Origin: an uncultured Flavobacteriaceae bacterium
Lineage (GTDB): Bacteria > Bacteroidota > Bacteroidia > Flavobacteriales > Flavobacteriaceae
Reading direction: 5' to 3'
DNA length: 20,701 nucleotides
Assembly: GCA_947311815.1 (NCBI GenBank)
Contig: CAMZMA010000077.1
Location: 1 to 20,701 of the forward strand
Shown: positions 1 through 6,594 of the stretch, one piece after another
Layout of the letters: each line of letters begins with the position of its first letter
Numbering within the stretch: the first letter of the stretch is position 1
Translations under genes and position numbers: made by a program
Notes under the pieces: model-generated
The model's input: only the letters and a program-made list of their open reading frames with translations
What the model was told of the DNA's origin: nothing
The model's database searches: none

Positions 1-313
1 AAACCTAAAGCAAACAAGCTAAACTGTGTTGCTAATAACGTAAAAACTCTAAAACTTTTTGTAAATCGATATACTTTATAAAAGTTTGTAAAATAAGACC
101 CTTATTTCTGTTGCTAGATATTACAATTATTAACGGAGTAATTTACTACGTCTATGATTTTAATTTTTTAAACATTAATTTTTTAGCATATAGCACTGTT
201 TTTTGGATAGTGTCGTCTTATTTTACAAACTTTTATAAAGTATATCGATTTACAAAAAGTTTTAGAGTTTTTACGTTATTAGCAACACAGTTTAGCTTGT
301 TTGCTTTAGGTTT
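1..313. repeat. 99-bp perfect inverted repeat at the left edge (arms 1-99 and 215-313)
   Basis: Every base from 1 to 99 pairs with the complementary base at position 314 minus n, so 1 pairs with 313 and 99 with 215. Pairing breaks at 100/214, leaving a 115-nt spacer. The left arm starts at base 1 and could continue outside the window. The right arm lies inside the sugar transferase coding sequence (about residues 36-68) and reads as normal membrane-segment sequence. The left arm is therefore probably the copy. It sits where the gene's true 5' end and promoter should be. The likely explanation is a fold-back chimera or assembly artefact at a contig end. A real inverted duplication is possible but less likely. 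Confidence 0.95.
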
Positions 314-1415
314 TTTTACCTATTTTACATTGTTTGAGGAAGGGAAAATAATAGGGAATCAAGCCTATATATTAGGAAGCGTTTTTACGGTTATTACCAT
401 CGTTAAATTTATCACGTTTAATGCGTTAAAAAAATACAGAGCAAAAGGAAATAATTTTAGGAAAGTAGTGATGATCGGGTTTGATGAGTCTTCTCGAAAA
501 ATCAAAGAATTGGTCATTAAAAAAAAGGAATTAGGATACCAATATTTAGGGTGTTTTTCTGATGACAATAATAAATGTATTGGAAATATAGATGCAGCGA
601 TACCGTATATTTTAGAAAATGAAGTAGATGAAATATACTGTAGTATGTCACAATTAAATAAAGAACAAATAAAAGCATTTACAAAATTTTCGAATAAGCA
701 TGATAGGGTGTTAAAATTAATACCAGATGCCAATGAGTTTTACAGTAAAAAAATGGCAACTGAATTTTATGACGACACTATTTTAGTCTTAAATGTAAAG
801 AAACTTCCGTTTGATTTTGCTGAAAATAAAGTTATCAAAAGAATTTTTGATGTCTTTTTTTCAGCAGTAGTAATCGTATTTATATTATCTTGGTTAACAC
901 CCATTATTTGGATATTCATCAAACTAGAATCGAAAGGATCTGTTTTGTTCAAACAAAAAAGAGAAGGTTTAAACGGAGAGCAATTTGTGTGTTATAAGTT
1001 TAGATCGATGCGGATAAATGCATTTTCAGATCAAAAACATGCTACTAAAAATGATACTAGAGTAACTCAAATAGGAGCGTTTTTACGCAAAACAAGTTTA
1101 GATGAATTGCCTCAATTTATTAATGTGTTAAAAGGCGATATGAGTGTTGTTGGACCTCGCCCGCATTTAAAAAGTTTTTCATTAGCCTATCAAAAAGATG
1201 TAGATAATTATATTGAAAGACACGCAGTAAAACCTGGTATTACAGGGTTGGCACAAGTAAGTGGTTATAGAGGAGAAGTAAAAACGGTTTCTGATATTAA
1301 AAACCGCATCCGATTAGATATTTTTTACATCGAAAATTGGTCGTTTTTTTTAGATATTAAAATTATAATGCAAACAGTTTTAAATGTGTTTGAAGGAGAA
1401 GAAAAAGCTTATTAA
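111..1415 (+). CDS. Undecaprenyl-phosphate sugar phosphotransferase (WcaJ/polyprenyl glycosylphosphotransferase type), 5' end damaged
   Basis: This is an inner-membrane enzyme that starts exopolysaccharide, capsule or O-antigen repeat synthesis by moving a sugar-1-phosphate from a nucleotide sugar to undecaprenyl phosphate. Numbering is from the TTG at 111. Residues about 1-105 are hydrophobic membrane segments. Residues 115-235 form a soluble Rossmann-like region (VVMIGFDESSRKI at 119-131). Residues 242-434 are the bacterial sugar transferase domain, with KFRSMR (296-301), DELPQ (331-335), GDMSVVGPRP (342-351) and PGITGLAQVSGYRG (375-388). The start is doubtful: the frame stays open back to 39 without an ATG, and codons 93-110 read IRPLFL, which fits a natural N-terminus. 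The true start was probably lost with the inverted repeat. The sugar specificity cannot be read from the sequence. A GT2 gene follows with no gap. Confidence 0.93.
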   Translation: MLDITIINGVIYYVYDFNFLNINFLAYSTVFWIVSSYFTNFYKVYRFTKSFRVFTLLATQFSLFALGFFTYFTLFEEGKIIGNQAYILGSVFTVITIVKFITFNALKKYRAKGNNFRKVVMIGFDESSRKIKELVIKKKELGYQYLGCFSDDNNKCIGNIDAAIPYILENEVDEIYCSMSQLNKEQIKAFTKFSNKHDRVLKLIPDANEFYSKKMATEFYDDTILVLNVKKLPFDFAENKVIKRIFDVFFSAVVIVFILSWLTPIIWIFIKLESKGSVLFKQKREGLNGEQFVCYKFRSMRINAFSDQKHATKNDTRVTQIGAFLRKTSLDELPQFINVLKGDMSVVGPRPHLKSFSLAYQKDVDNYIERHAVKPGITGLAQVSGYRGEVKTVSDIKNRIRLDIFYIENWSFFLDIKIIMQTVLNVFEGEEKAY

Positions 1416-2168
1416 TTGGATAAAAAACTAAAAATAACAGCAAGCATTGTACTGTATCAAGAAGATGTAAAAACGCTTCAAAACACTATTGATTCTTTTT
1501 TAGCAACCAAACTACCTAAACACCTTTTTTTAATCGATAATTCTCCTATTGATAGATTAAGAAATAACTATATCCATCCAGAAATTACATACATTCATAC
1601 CCGTAAAAACCTTGGTTTTGGGAAAGCTCATAATGTTGTGTTGCCAAAAATAAATGCTGATTATCATTTGATTTTAAATCCAGATGTTGTTTTTAACCCG
1701 AATGTAATTCCGAATTTAATTACCGTTTTAGAACAAGAATCTACGGTTGCTATGATAACACCAAAAGTAGTGTATCCAGATGGTTCTTTACAAATTATAT
1801 GCCGTAAAAACCCAACTCCGTTAGTAATGATAGCACGCAGATTAGGTATTTTAAAAGCGTTGACAAAAAAACATTCGTATCTAAATCGAGAGATAGAAAA
1901 ATCGTTTTTCCCTGAGTTTATTCACGGATGTTTTATGCTTTTTAAAACCGCTGATTTTAAAAAAATAAACGGATTTGACGAACGCTATTTTTTATATTTA
2001 GAAGATGCAGATATTTGCAGAAAAGTATATCAATCGCAAAAGAAAATTATGTATTATCCTGATGAAAAAATTACGCATATTCATAGAAAAGGTTCTTCAA
2101 AAAGAGTAAAACTTTTAAAATATCATGTAATTTCTGCGATAAAATATTTTAAAAAATGGGGGGTATAA
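1416..2168 (+). CDS. GT2-family glycosyltransferase (rhamnosyltransferase-like)
   Basis: Cytoplasmic GT-A fold glycosyltransferase that probably adds a sugar to the lipid-linked polysaccharide begun by the upstream priming enzyme. Features seen are an N-terminal strand TASIVLYQED (8-17), NLGFGKAHN (65-73), the metal-binding region LILNPDVVF (85-93, Asp90), GCFMLF (171-176) and the acceptor/catalytic-base region GFDERYFLYLEDADIC (186-201), all typical of GT2 rhamnosyl/galactofuranosyl-type enzymes. At 250 residues the length is close to that of a minimal enzyme of this kind. The start is a TTG directly after the previous TAA. The translated N-terminus fits the family without additional sequence, and an AAGGAG lies at 1393-1398, somewhat far upstream. 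The two genes are very likely co-transcribed and perhaps translationally coupled. The donor sugar is unknown. Confidence 0.9.
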   Translation: MDKKLKITASIVLYQEDVKTLQNTIDSFLATKLPKHLFLIDNSPIDRLRNNYIHPEITYIHTRKNLGFGKAHNVVLPKINADYHLILNPDVVFNPNVIPNLITVLEQESTVAMITPKVVYPDGSLQIICRKNPTPLVMIARRLGILKALTKKHSYLNREIEKSFFPEFIHGCFMLFKTADFKKINGFDERYFLYLEDADICRKVYQSQKKIMYYPDEKITHIHRKGSSKRVKLLKYHVISAIKYFKKWGV

Positions 2169-2193
2169 TTTCTGAAACTTCCTTTTTACCCCG

Positions 2194-2201
2194 TATCTTT
2201 G
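2194..2201 (+). promoter_or_regulatory. Probable purD promoter, -7 element TATCTTTG
   Basis: TATCTTTG matches the Bacteroidota sigma-A -7 consensus TAnnTTTG exactly. A weak TTTCTG lies 19 nt upstream (2169-2174) in the place of the -33 box. Transcription starting just downstream would give a leader of about 20 nt before the ATG at 2227. The element lies 25 nt after the glycosyltransferase stop codon and suggests purD is transcribed separately from the polysaccharide genes. I see no PurR-type operator or purine riboswitch. Confidence 0.6.
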
Positions 2202-2226
2202 TCGCTTAACAACACAACAATACATT

Positions 2227-3498
2227 ATGAATATTCTAATTTTAGGATCGGGCGGAAGAGAACATGCTTTTGCCTTAAAATTATCAGAAAGCACTCAAAT
2301 AAATCAACTTTTTGTTGCTCCTGGTAACGCAGGAACCTCAAAAATTGCTACCAATATCGCTGTCAATCCAACCGATTTTGAAGCGGTAAAACAAATCGTT
2401 TTAGAAAACAATATAAAAATGGTTATTGTAGGGCCAGAAGCTCCGTTGGTAAACGGAATTCATGATTTTTTTCTAGCCGATAATCAATTGAAACACATTC
2501 CTGTAATAGGCCCTAAAAAAGATGGCGCACTGTTAGAAGGAAGTAAAGATTTCTCGAAACAATTTATGATAAAACATGGTATTCCGACTGCCAAATACCA
2601 ATCATTCACCACAGAAAATTTAGAGGGAGGAAAAAAATTCTTAGAAACCTTACAGCCACCATTTGTTTTAAAAGCAGACGGTTTAGCGGCTGGAAAAGGC
2701 GTGTTAATTCTCAATTCTTTAGAAGAAGCAAAAGCAGAACTTACCGAAATGTTAACGCATCAAAAATTTGGAGCAGCTTCATCAACCGTAGTGATTGAAG
2801 AGTTTTTAAAAGGAATAGAGTTGTCGGTTTTTGTATTAACAGATGGTAAAAATTATAAAATTTTACCTTCAGCAAAAGATTACAAACGCATTGGCGAAGG
2901 TGATGTAGGTTTAAATACTGGCGGTATGGGAGCAATTTCTCCAGTGCCTTTTGCAACCGAAGATTTCTTACAAAAAGTAGAAGAATTGGTCGTAAAACCA
3001 ACAATTAATGGCTTGCAAAAAGACGGAATTGATTACCGAGGTTTTATTTTTATCGGTTTAATGAATGATAAAGGAAATCCGTCTGTGGTAGAGTACAATG
3101 TACGTATGGGAGATCCAGAAACCGAGGTGGTTTTACCAAGAATTAAATCGGATTTGTTGGAGTTGTTTTTAGGTGTTGCCAATCAAAATTTAGAAGAAAA
3201 ATCATTTTCTGTAACAGATAAATTTGCGACAACTGTCATGTTAGTTTCAGGAGGTTATCCAGAAAATTACGAAAAAAATAAAGAAATTACAGGTTTAGAA
3301 AATGTGACCAATTCAATCGTTTATCACGCGGGTACTCGATTAGAAGATGTTAAAACAGTTACTAACGGAGGTAGAGTTTTGGCAGTGACATCTTTTGGCG
3401 ATACAATTGATGAAGCCTTAGAAAAATCGTATAAAAGCATCGATAAAATTCATTTTGATAAAATGAATTATCGAAAAGATATTGGTTTTGATTTGTAA
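2227..3498 (+). CDS. purD: Phosphoribosylamine-glycine ligase (GAR synthetase)
   Basis: Catalyses the second step of de novo purine synthesis: ATP-dependent joining of glycine to 5-phosphoribosylamine to form glycinamide ribonucleotide, in the cytoplasm. The protein has the full PurD layout: N-terminal Rossmann domain with GSGGREHA (7-14) and VGPEAPLVNG (68-77), ATP-grasp domain with LKADGLAAGKGV (148-159) and TGGMGAISP (231-239), the metal/ATP motif NVRMGDPETE (291-300), and a C-terminal domain. Its 423 residues are normal for the family. The ATG at 2227 gives the expected MNILILGSGG start and follows a good -7 promoter element. It stands alone here rather than in a pur operon, which is common in Flavobacteriia. 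I see no damage to the gene. Confidence 0.98.
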   Translation: MNILILGSGGREHAFALKLSESTQINQLFVAPGNAGTSKIATNIAVNPTDFEAVKQIVLENNIKMVIVGPEAPLVNGIHDFFLADNQLKHIPVIGPKKDGALLEGSKDFSKQFMIKHGIPTAKYQSFTTENLEGGKKFLETLQPPFVLKADGLAAGKGVLILNSLEEAKAELTEMLTHQKFGAASSTVVIEEFLKGIELSVFVLTDGKNYKILPSAKDYKRIGEGDVGLNTGGMGAISPVPFATEDFLQKVEELVVKPTINGLQKDGIDYRGFIFIGLMNDKGNPSVVEYNVRMGDPETEVVLPRIKSDLLELFLGVANQNLEEKSFSVTDKFATTVMLVSGGYPENYEKNKEITGLENVTNSIVYHAGTRLEDVKTVTNGGRVLAVTSFGDTIDEALEKSYKSIDKIHFDKMNYRKDIGFDL

Positions 3499-3503
3499 AA
3501 TGT

Positions 3504-3532
3504 GTCATTCCGACCGTAGCGGAGGAATCACA
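3504..3532. repeat. Dispersed-repeat-like imperfect hairpin downstream of purD
   Basis: The segment GTCATTCCGACCGTAGCGG plus GGAATCAC forms a short hairpin: ATTCC (3507-3511) pairs with GGAAT (3524-3528), with an inner CCG/CGG pair around a TAG loop. From memory it resembles a CATTCCGA...GGAATC palindrome seen as a dispersed intergenic repeat in many Bacteroidota and other bacteria. Its local GC content is clearly above that of its surroundings. It starts 6 nt after the purD stop and could also help end or stabilise the purD transcript, but there is no U-tract after it. Confidence 0.6.
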
Positions 3533-3612
3533 TCTTGAGAAAAACAATACGCTTACATCTAATTTTGTTACTTCTAGAAGAAGATAAATCGTGAAAATAA
3601 CGTGTTATTTAC

Positions 3613-3641
3613 ACCTCACAGGTTTTTAAAACCTGTGAGGT
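3613..3641. repeat. 29-nt perfect palindrome (ACCTCACAGGTTTT arms), REP-like
   Basis: Two 14-nt arms, ACCTCACAGGTTTT (3613-3626) and its exact reverse complement (3628-3641), flank a single T at 3627. The arms are more GC-rich than the surrounding spacer. No run of T follows on either strand, so it is not a standard intrinsic terminator. I recall similar CCTCACAGGTTT...AAACCTGTGAGG palindromes scattered between genes in Flavobacteriia and take this to be a REP-like dispersed element. No second copy was seen in this window. It may still act as an RNA 3'-end stabiliser for purD. Confidence 0.7.
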
Positions 3642-3739
3642 TACTAAAATAAAGTAATTCTAAAAGAATGTTGATTTTTGTCATGTGCTAAAAAAGTAGT
3701 ATAAATTTCCTTTCCTTTGAATATGATTAGAGGTAAAAA

Positions 3740-4780
3740 ATGAAAAAAATAATCATCGCGCCACTAAATTGGGGTTTAGGACACGCAACTCGTTGTGTGC
3801 CTATCATAAAAGCATTGATAGAAAATAAATTTTCTCCTATCATTGCTTCAGATGGTGATGCTTTGCGTTTTTTGCAAAAAGAATTCCCTAATGTTGCATA
3901 TTTAGAATTGCCTTCTTATCATATTTCATACGCTAAAAATATTAAATGGAGTTTAATGTTACAACTGCCAAAAATATTAAAAGCGGTAAGAAAAGAACGT
4001 CAAATTATTGAAGCGTACGTAGCAAGTCATAAAGAGGTAATTGGCGTAATTTCTGATAATCGATTTGGTATAAAAAGCAAAAAAGTTTCATCGGTTTATG
4101 TCACACATCAACTAAATGTTTTGTCTGGTTGGAGTACTTTTATGACTTCAAAAATTCATCAAAATATCATCAAAAAATTTGATGAGTGTTGGATTCCTGA
4201 TGATGAACACTCGACCTTTTCAGGAAAATTATCATCCGTAGAAAACAAGAGTATTCATAAAAAACACATCGGACTTTTAAGTAGGTTTCAGCACCAAAAT
4301 TCACCAATTAAAAATGATGTTTTAATTATTTTATCGGGTGTAGAACCACAAAGAACCTTGTTAGCACAAAAATTAAAAGCAGAATTTGAAAACTATAAAG
4401 GAAAGGTAGTTTTAGTGCAAGGGAAGATTGAAAAACAACAAAAAATCACTCAAAAAAAGCAACTCAAAATATATAATTTTATGTTGTCTGATGAGTTAGA
4501 AACTGCCATCAATCAATCTGAATTAATTATTTGTAGATCAGGATATTCATCAATTATGGACTTGGCTATTTTACAAAAAAAAGTGTTTTTTATTCCTACA
4601 AAACATCAAAACGAACAAGAATATTTAGCCGATTATTTATCAAAAAAGAAGTTTGTTCCTTTTTGTCATCAAGAAGATTTTACGTTAGAAAAAATAACAG
4701 ATGTAGAAGGTTTTACAGGGCTAAAAGCAAAAAAAACAAGTGTAAATCCCGATTTATTTCGCCTTTTCGAGCGTAAATGA
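3740..4780 (+). CDS. MurG-like GT-B glycosyltransferase, substrate unknown
   Basis: This 346-residue cytoplasmic protein looks like a two-domain GT-B glycosyltransferase distantly related to MurG and the GT1/GT28 families. The N-terminal glycine-rich acceptor loop is WGLGHATRC (11-19), followed by the conserved-looking SDNRFG (105-110) and VTHQL (121-125). The C-terminal nucleotide-binding half has ILSGVEPQR (197-205), CRSGYSSIMDLA (265-276), which matches the sugar-nucleotide region of this superfamily, and HQNEQEYLA (289-297). It is not MurG itself, which lies in the division cluster and has different signature motifs. The ATG at 3740 is preceded by GAGGTAAAAA. A TTCCTTTG at 3712-3719 is a poor -7 candidate. 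The last 27 nt overlap the convergent histidine kinase. Donor and acceptor cannot be inferred. Confidence 0.8.
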   Translation: MKKIIIAPLNWGLGHATRCVPIIKALIENKFSPIIASDGDALRFLQKEFPNVAYLELPSYHISYAKNIKWSLMLQLPKILKAVRKERQIIEAYVASHKEVIGVISDNRFGIKSKKVSSVYVTHQLNVLSGWSTFMTSKIHQNIIKKFDECWIPDDEHSTFSGKLSSVENKSIHKKHIGLLSRFQHQNSPIKNDVLIILSGVEPQRTLLAQKLKAEFENYKGKVVLVQGKIEKQQKITQKKQLKIYNFMLSDELETAINQSELIICRSGYSSIMDLAILQKKVFFIPTKHQNEQEYLADYLSKKKFVPFCHQEDFTLEKITDVEGFTGLKAKKTSVNPDLFRLFERK

Positions 4781-5797
4781 AAATTCAGAACCTTCGCCAA
4801 AAGAGCTTTTTAAAAGAATCGTTTCGTTATGTGCTTCAATAATATGTTTTACAATAGAGAGTCCTAAACCAGAGCCTCCTTGTTCTCTAGATCTACTTTG
4901 ATCTACTCTGTAAAACCGTTCAAAAAGTCTAGAAATATGCTCTTGTTGTATCCCTTCACCGTTATCTGCAATCCGAATTATAAATTTATTTTCGTTATAA
5001 CTATCAACAGTAACAGTAGTTACACCTCCTGTTTTTCCGTATTTAATCGAGTTTACAATAAGATTAATTAAAACCTGTTCTATTTTTTCTTTATCGGCTT
5101 TTACAAAAATGGGGAATTCATAAGTAGCATTAAAACGAAGTACTATTCTTCGTTTTTTGGCTTTCATCTCAAACATATCAAAAACATTTTGAATGAGTTC
5201 TAAGATGTTAAAATGTTCGAAATTAATTTTTAATCCATCTGTCTCAAGTTTAGCAATCATATCTAAATCTTTTACAATGGCAACCAATCTATCAACACCT
5301 TTGTTGGCTCTTCCTAAATATTTGGTTCTGATTTCTTTATCTTCTGCAGCACCTTCAATTAAAGTCAATAAATACCCTTGAACGGTAAAAAGAGGTGTTT
5401 TTAATTCGTGGGCAACATTTCCTAAAAAGTCTCTTCTAAAAGAGTCTCTTTCGGTAAGATTTTGTATTTCTATTCGTTTTCCTTCAACAAAACTTTGTAC
5501 ACTTTTAGACAGTGTTTCGATATCTGTTGATACCGATTCTTTTTTTAAATCATTTACGTCTAAAATAGAAATCTCGTCATAAATATTTTTTAAACGTCTG
5601 TAAATAAAGTGTTCAGCTCTATATTGAATGATGAAATAGGTGATGATAAAAAAGAGAAAAGCAAAAATAAAAACAGCTGCTACACCGAGTTTTTCTAAAA
5701 ATAAATAATAGGAAACAAGAGAAATTACAACAAAAATAATTGTTAAAAACAACGAAGATATAAGTGCGTATGCGTATGTTTTTTTAAGTTTAACCAT
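4754..5797 (-). CDS. Sensor histidine kinase, PhoR-like
   Basis: Membrane sensor kinase that autophosphorylates on histidine and passes the phosphate to the response regulator encoded just upstream. Two membrane helices (about 11-34 and 38-58) have almost no periplasmic loop between them, and there is no clear PAS domain, so sensing is probably intramembrane or through a partner. A short linker leads to the HisKA domain with HELKTPL (phospho-acceptor His130) and an HATPase domain with the N box QVLINLIVNSIKYG (241-254), G1 DNGEGI (278-283), F box FERFYR (292-297) and G2 GGSGLGLSIV (307-316). All catalytic motifs are intact. At 347 residues it is a short PhoR/ResE-like kinase. It starts 5 nt after the regulator stop, so the two form one operon. 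Assignment to phosphate sensing is by similarity only; no pst or phoU gene is in the window. Confidence 0.92.
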   Translation of the reverse strand: MVKLKKTYAYALISSLFLTIIFVVISLVSYYLFLEKLGVAAVFIFAFLFFIITYFIIQYRAEHFIYRRLKNIYDEISILDVNDLKKESVSTDIETLSKSVQSFVEGKRIEIQNLTERDSFRRDFLGNVAHELKTPLFTVQGYLLTLIEGAAEDKEIRTKYLGRANKGVDRLVAIVKDLDMIAKLETDGLKINFEHFNILELIQNVFDMFEMKAKKRRIVLRFNATYEFPIFVKADKEKIEQVLINLIVNSIKYGKTGGVTTVTVDSYNENKFIIRIADNGEGIQQEHISRLFERFYRVDQSRSREQGGSGLGLSIVKHIIEAHNETILLKSSFGEGSEFSFTLEKAK

Positions 5798-5802
5798 GTA
5801 AA

Positions 5803-6495
5803 CTAGTCGTGTTCTTTTACAAATTTATACCCTACTCCTTTTACGGTTTTAAAATAATCGTCACCAATTTTTTCACGTAATTTTCTGATATGAACATCAA
5901 TGGTTCTGCCGCCAACAACGACATCATTTCCCCAAACAGTATCTAAAATAACTTCTCTTTTAAAAACTTTTCCTGGTTTAGATGTTAATAAAGAAAAAAG
6001 TTCAAATTCTTTTCTTGGCAAGGTAATTTTTACATTGTCTTTATAAATAACGTATTCATCTCTATCAATTTTAATATTGCCAATTATTGTAATAGATGCT
6101 GTGTTGTTTTCGTTTTTTAACCTTCTTAGTAAAGATTTCACTTTGCTTGTTAATACTTTTGGTTTTATGGGTTTAGTAATGTAATCATCTGCACCTGCTT
6201 CAAAACCAGCGACTTGTGAGTAATCTTCGCCTCTTGCAGATAAAAATGAAATTATTACGTGCTCTAAAGATGGTATTTTTCTAATTTTTTCGCAGGCTTC
6301 AATTCCGTCCATTTCTGGCATCATAATATCTAATAATATCAAATGAGGGATGATTTTTTTAGCTGTTTTAATGGCATCTAATCCGTTAGAAGCTGTATAA
6401 ATCAGATATCCTTCTGATCTTAAATTGTACCCCACAATTTCTAATATATCAGGCTCATCATCAACCAATAAAATTTTAATATCTTTTTTGTTCAT
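5803..6495 (-). CDS. OmpR/PhoB-family response regulator
   Basis: DNA-binding transcription regulator paired with the kinase that follows 5 nt downstream. The receiver domain (5-122) has the acidic pocket DDE (12-14), phospho-acceptor Asp56 in LLDIMMPEMDG, the switch Ser86 in FLSARGE and the conserved Lys108 in TKPI. The C-terminal winged-helix domain (about 135-228) shows the OmpR/PhoB features LPRKEFELFSLL (159-170), the recognition-helix region GGRTIDVHIRKLREKIG (195-211) and VKGVGYKF (218-225). Its length of 230 residues is standard. It is PhoB-like, but the target genes are unknown. A -7 promoter element lies just upstream on the same strand. Confidence 0.95.
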   Translation of the reverse strand: MNKKDIKILLVDDEPDILEIVGYNLRSEGYLIYTASNGLDAIKTAKKIIPHLILLDIMMPEMDGIEACEKIRKIPSLEHVIISFLSARGEDYSQVAGFEAGADDYITKPIKPKVLTSKVKSLLRRLKNENNTASITIIGNIKIDRDEYVIYKDNVKITLPRKEFELFSLLTSKPGKVFKREVILDTVWGNDVVVGGRTIDVHIRKLREKIGDDYFKTVKGVGYKFVKEHD

Positions 6496-6517
6496 AGTGT
6501 TGTAACTGAATGATTTT

Positions 6518-6525
6518 CAAAAATA
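6518..6525 (-). promoter_or_regulatory. Probable promoter of the response regulator-kinase operon, -7 element TATTTTTG
   Basis: On the minus strand TATTTTTG matches TAnnTTTG exactly and ends 22 nt before the response regulator ATG, giving a short leader. No convincing TTG is found at the expected -33 distance, so the call rests on the -7 box and its position alone. I see no clear direct repeats that would suggest PhoB-type autoregulation. Confidence 0.5.
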
Positions 6526-6594
6526 GTAATAAAAAAACAAGAAACCCTTTACTTTACAATCATTTAATTTTTGCTGATGTTCCTTAACCTTTTG

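Noticed and set aside
1..313. Phase-variable invertible promoter, as in Bacteroides capsule loci
   Set aside because: The arms are far longer than typical invertase sites, the spacer is coding sequence of the gene rather than a promoter, and no recombinase gene is in the window. The edge position favours an artefact.
2160..2192. Hairpin GGGGTA/TACCCC between the GT2 gene and purD as a terminator
   Set aside because: Only 6 bp with a 21-nt loop, and no T-run follows. It overlaps the GT2 stop and the purD promoter.
3723..3743. Six-codon upstream frame (MIRGKK) overlapping the ATG of the glycosyltransferase
   Set aside because: Too short to support, and a plausible transcription start would fall after its ATG.
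4880..5381. Plus-strand reading frames of about 60 codons opposite the histidine kinase
   Set aside because: They are antisense to an intact kinase with all motifs, have no family resemblance and no start signals.
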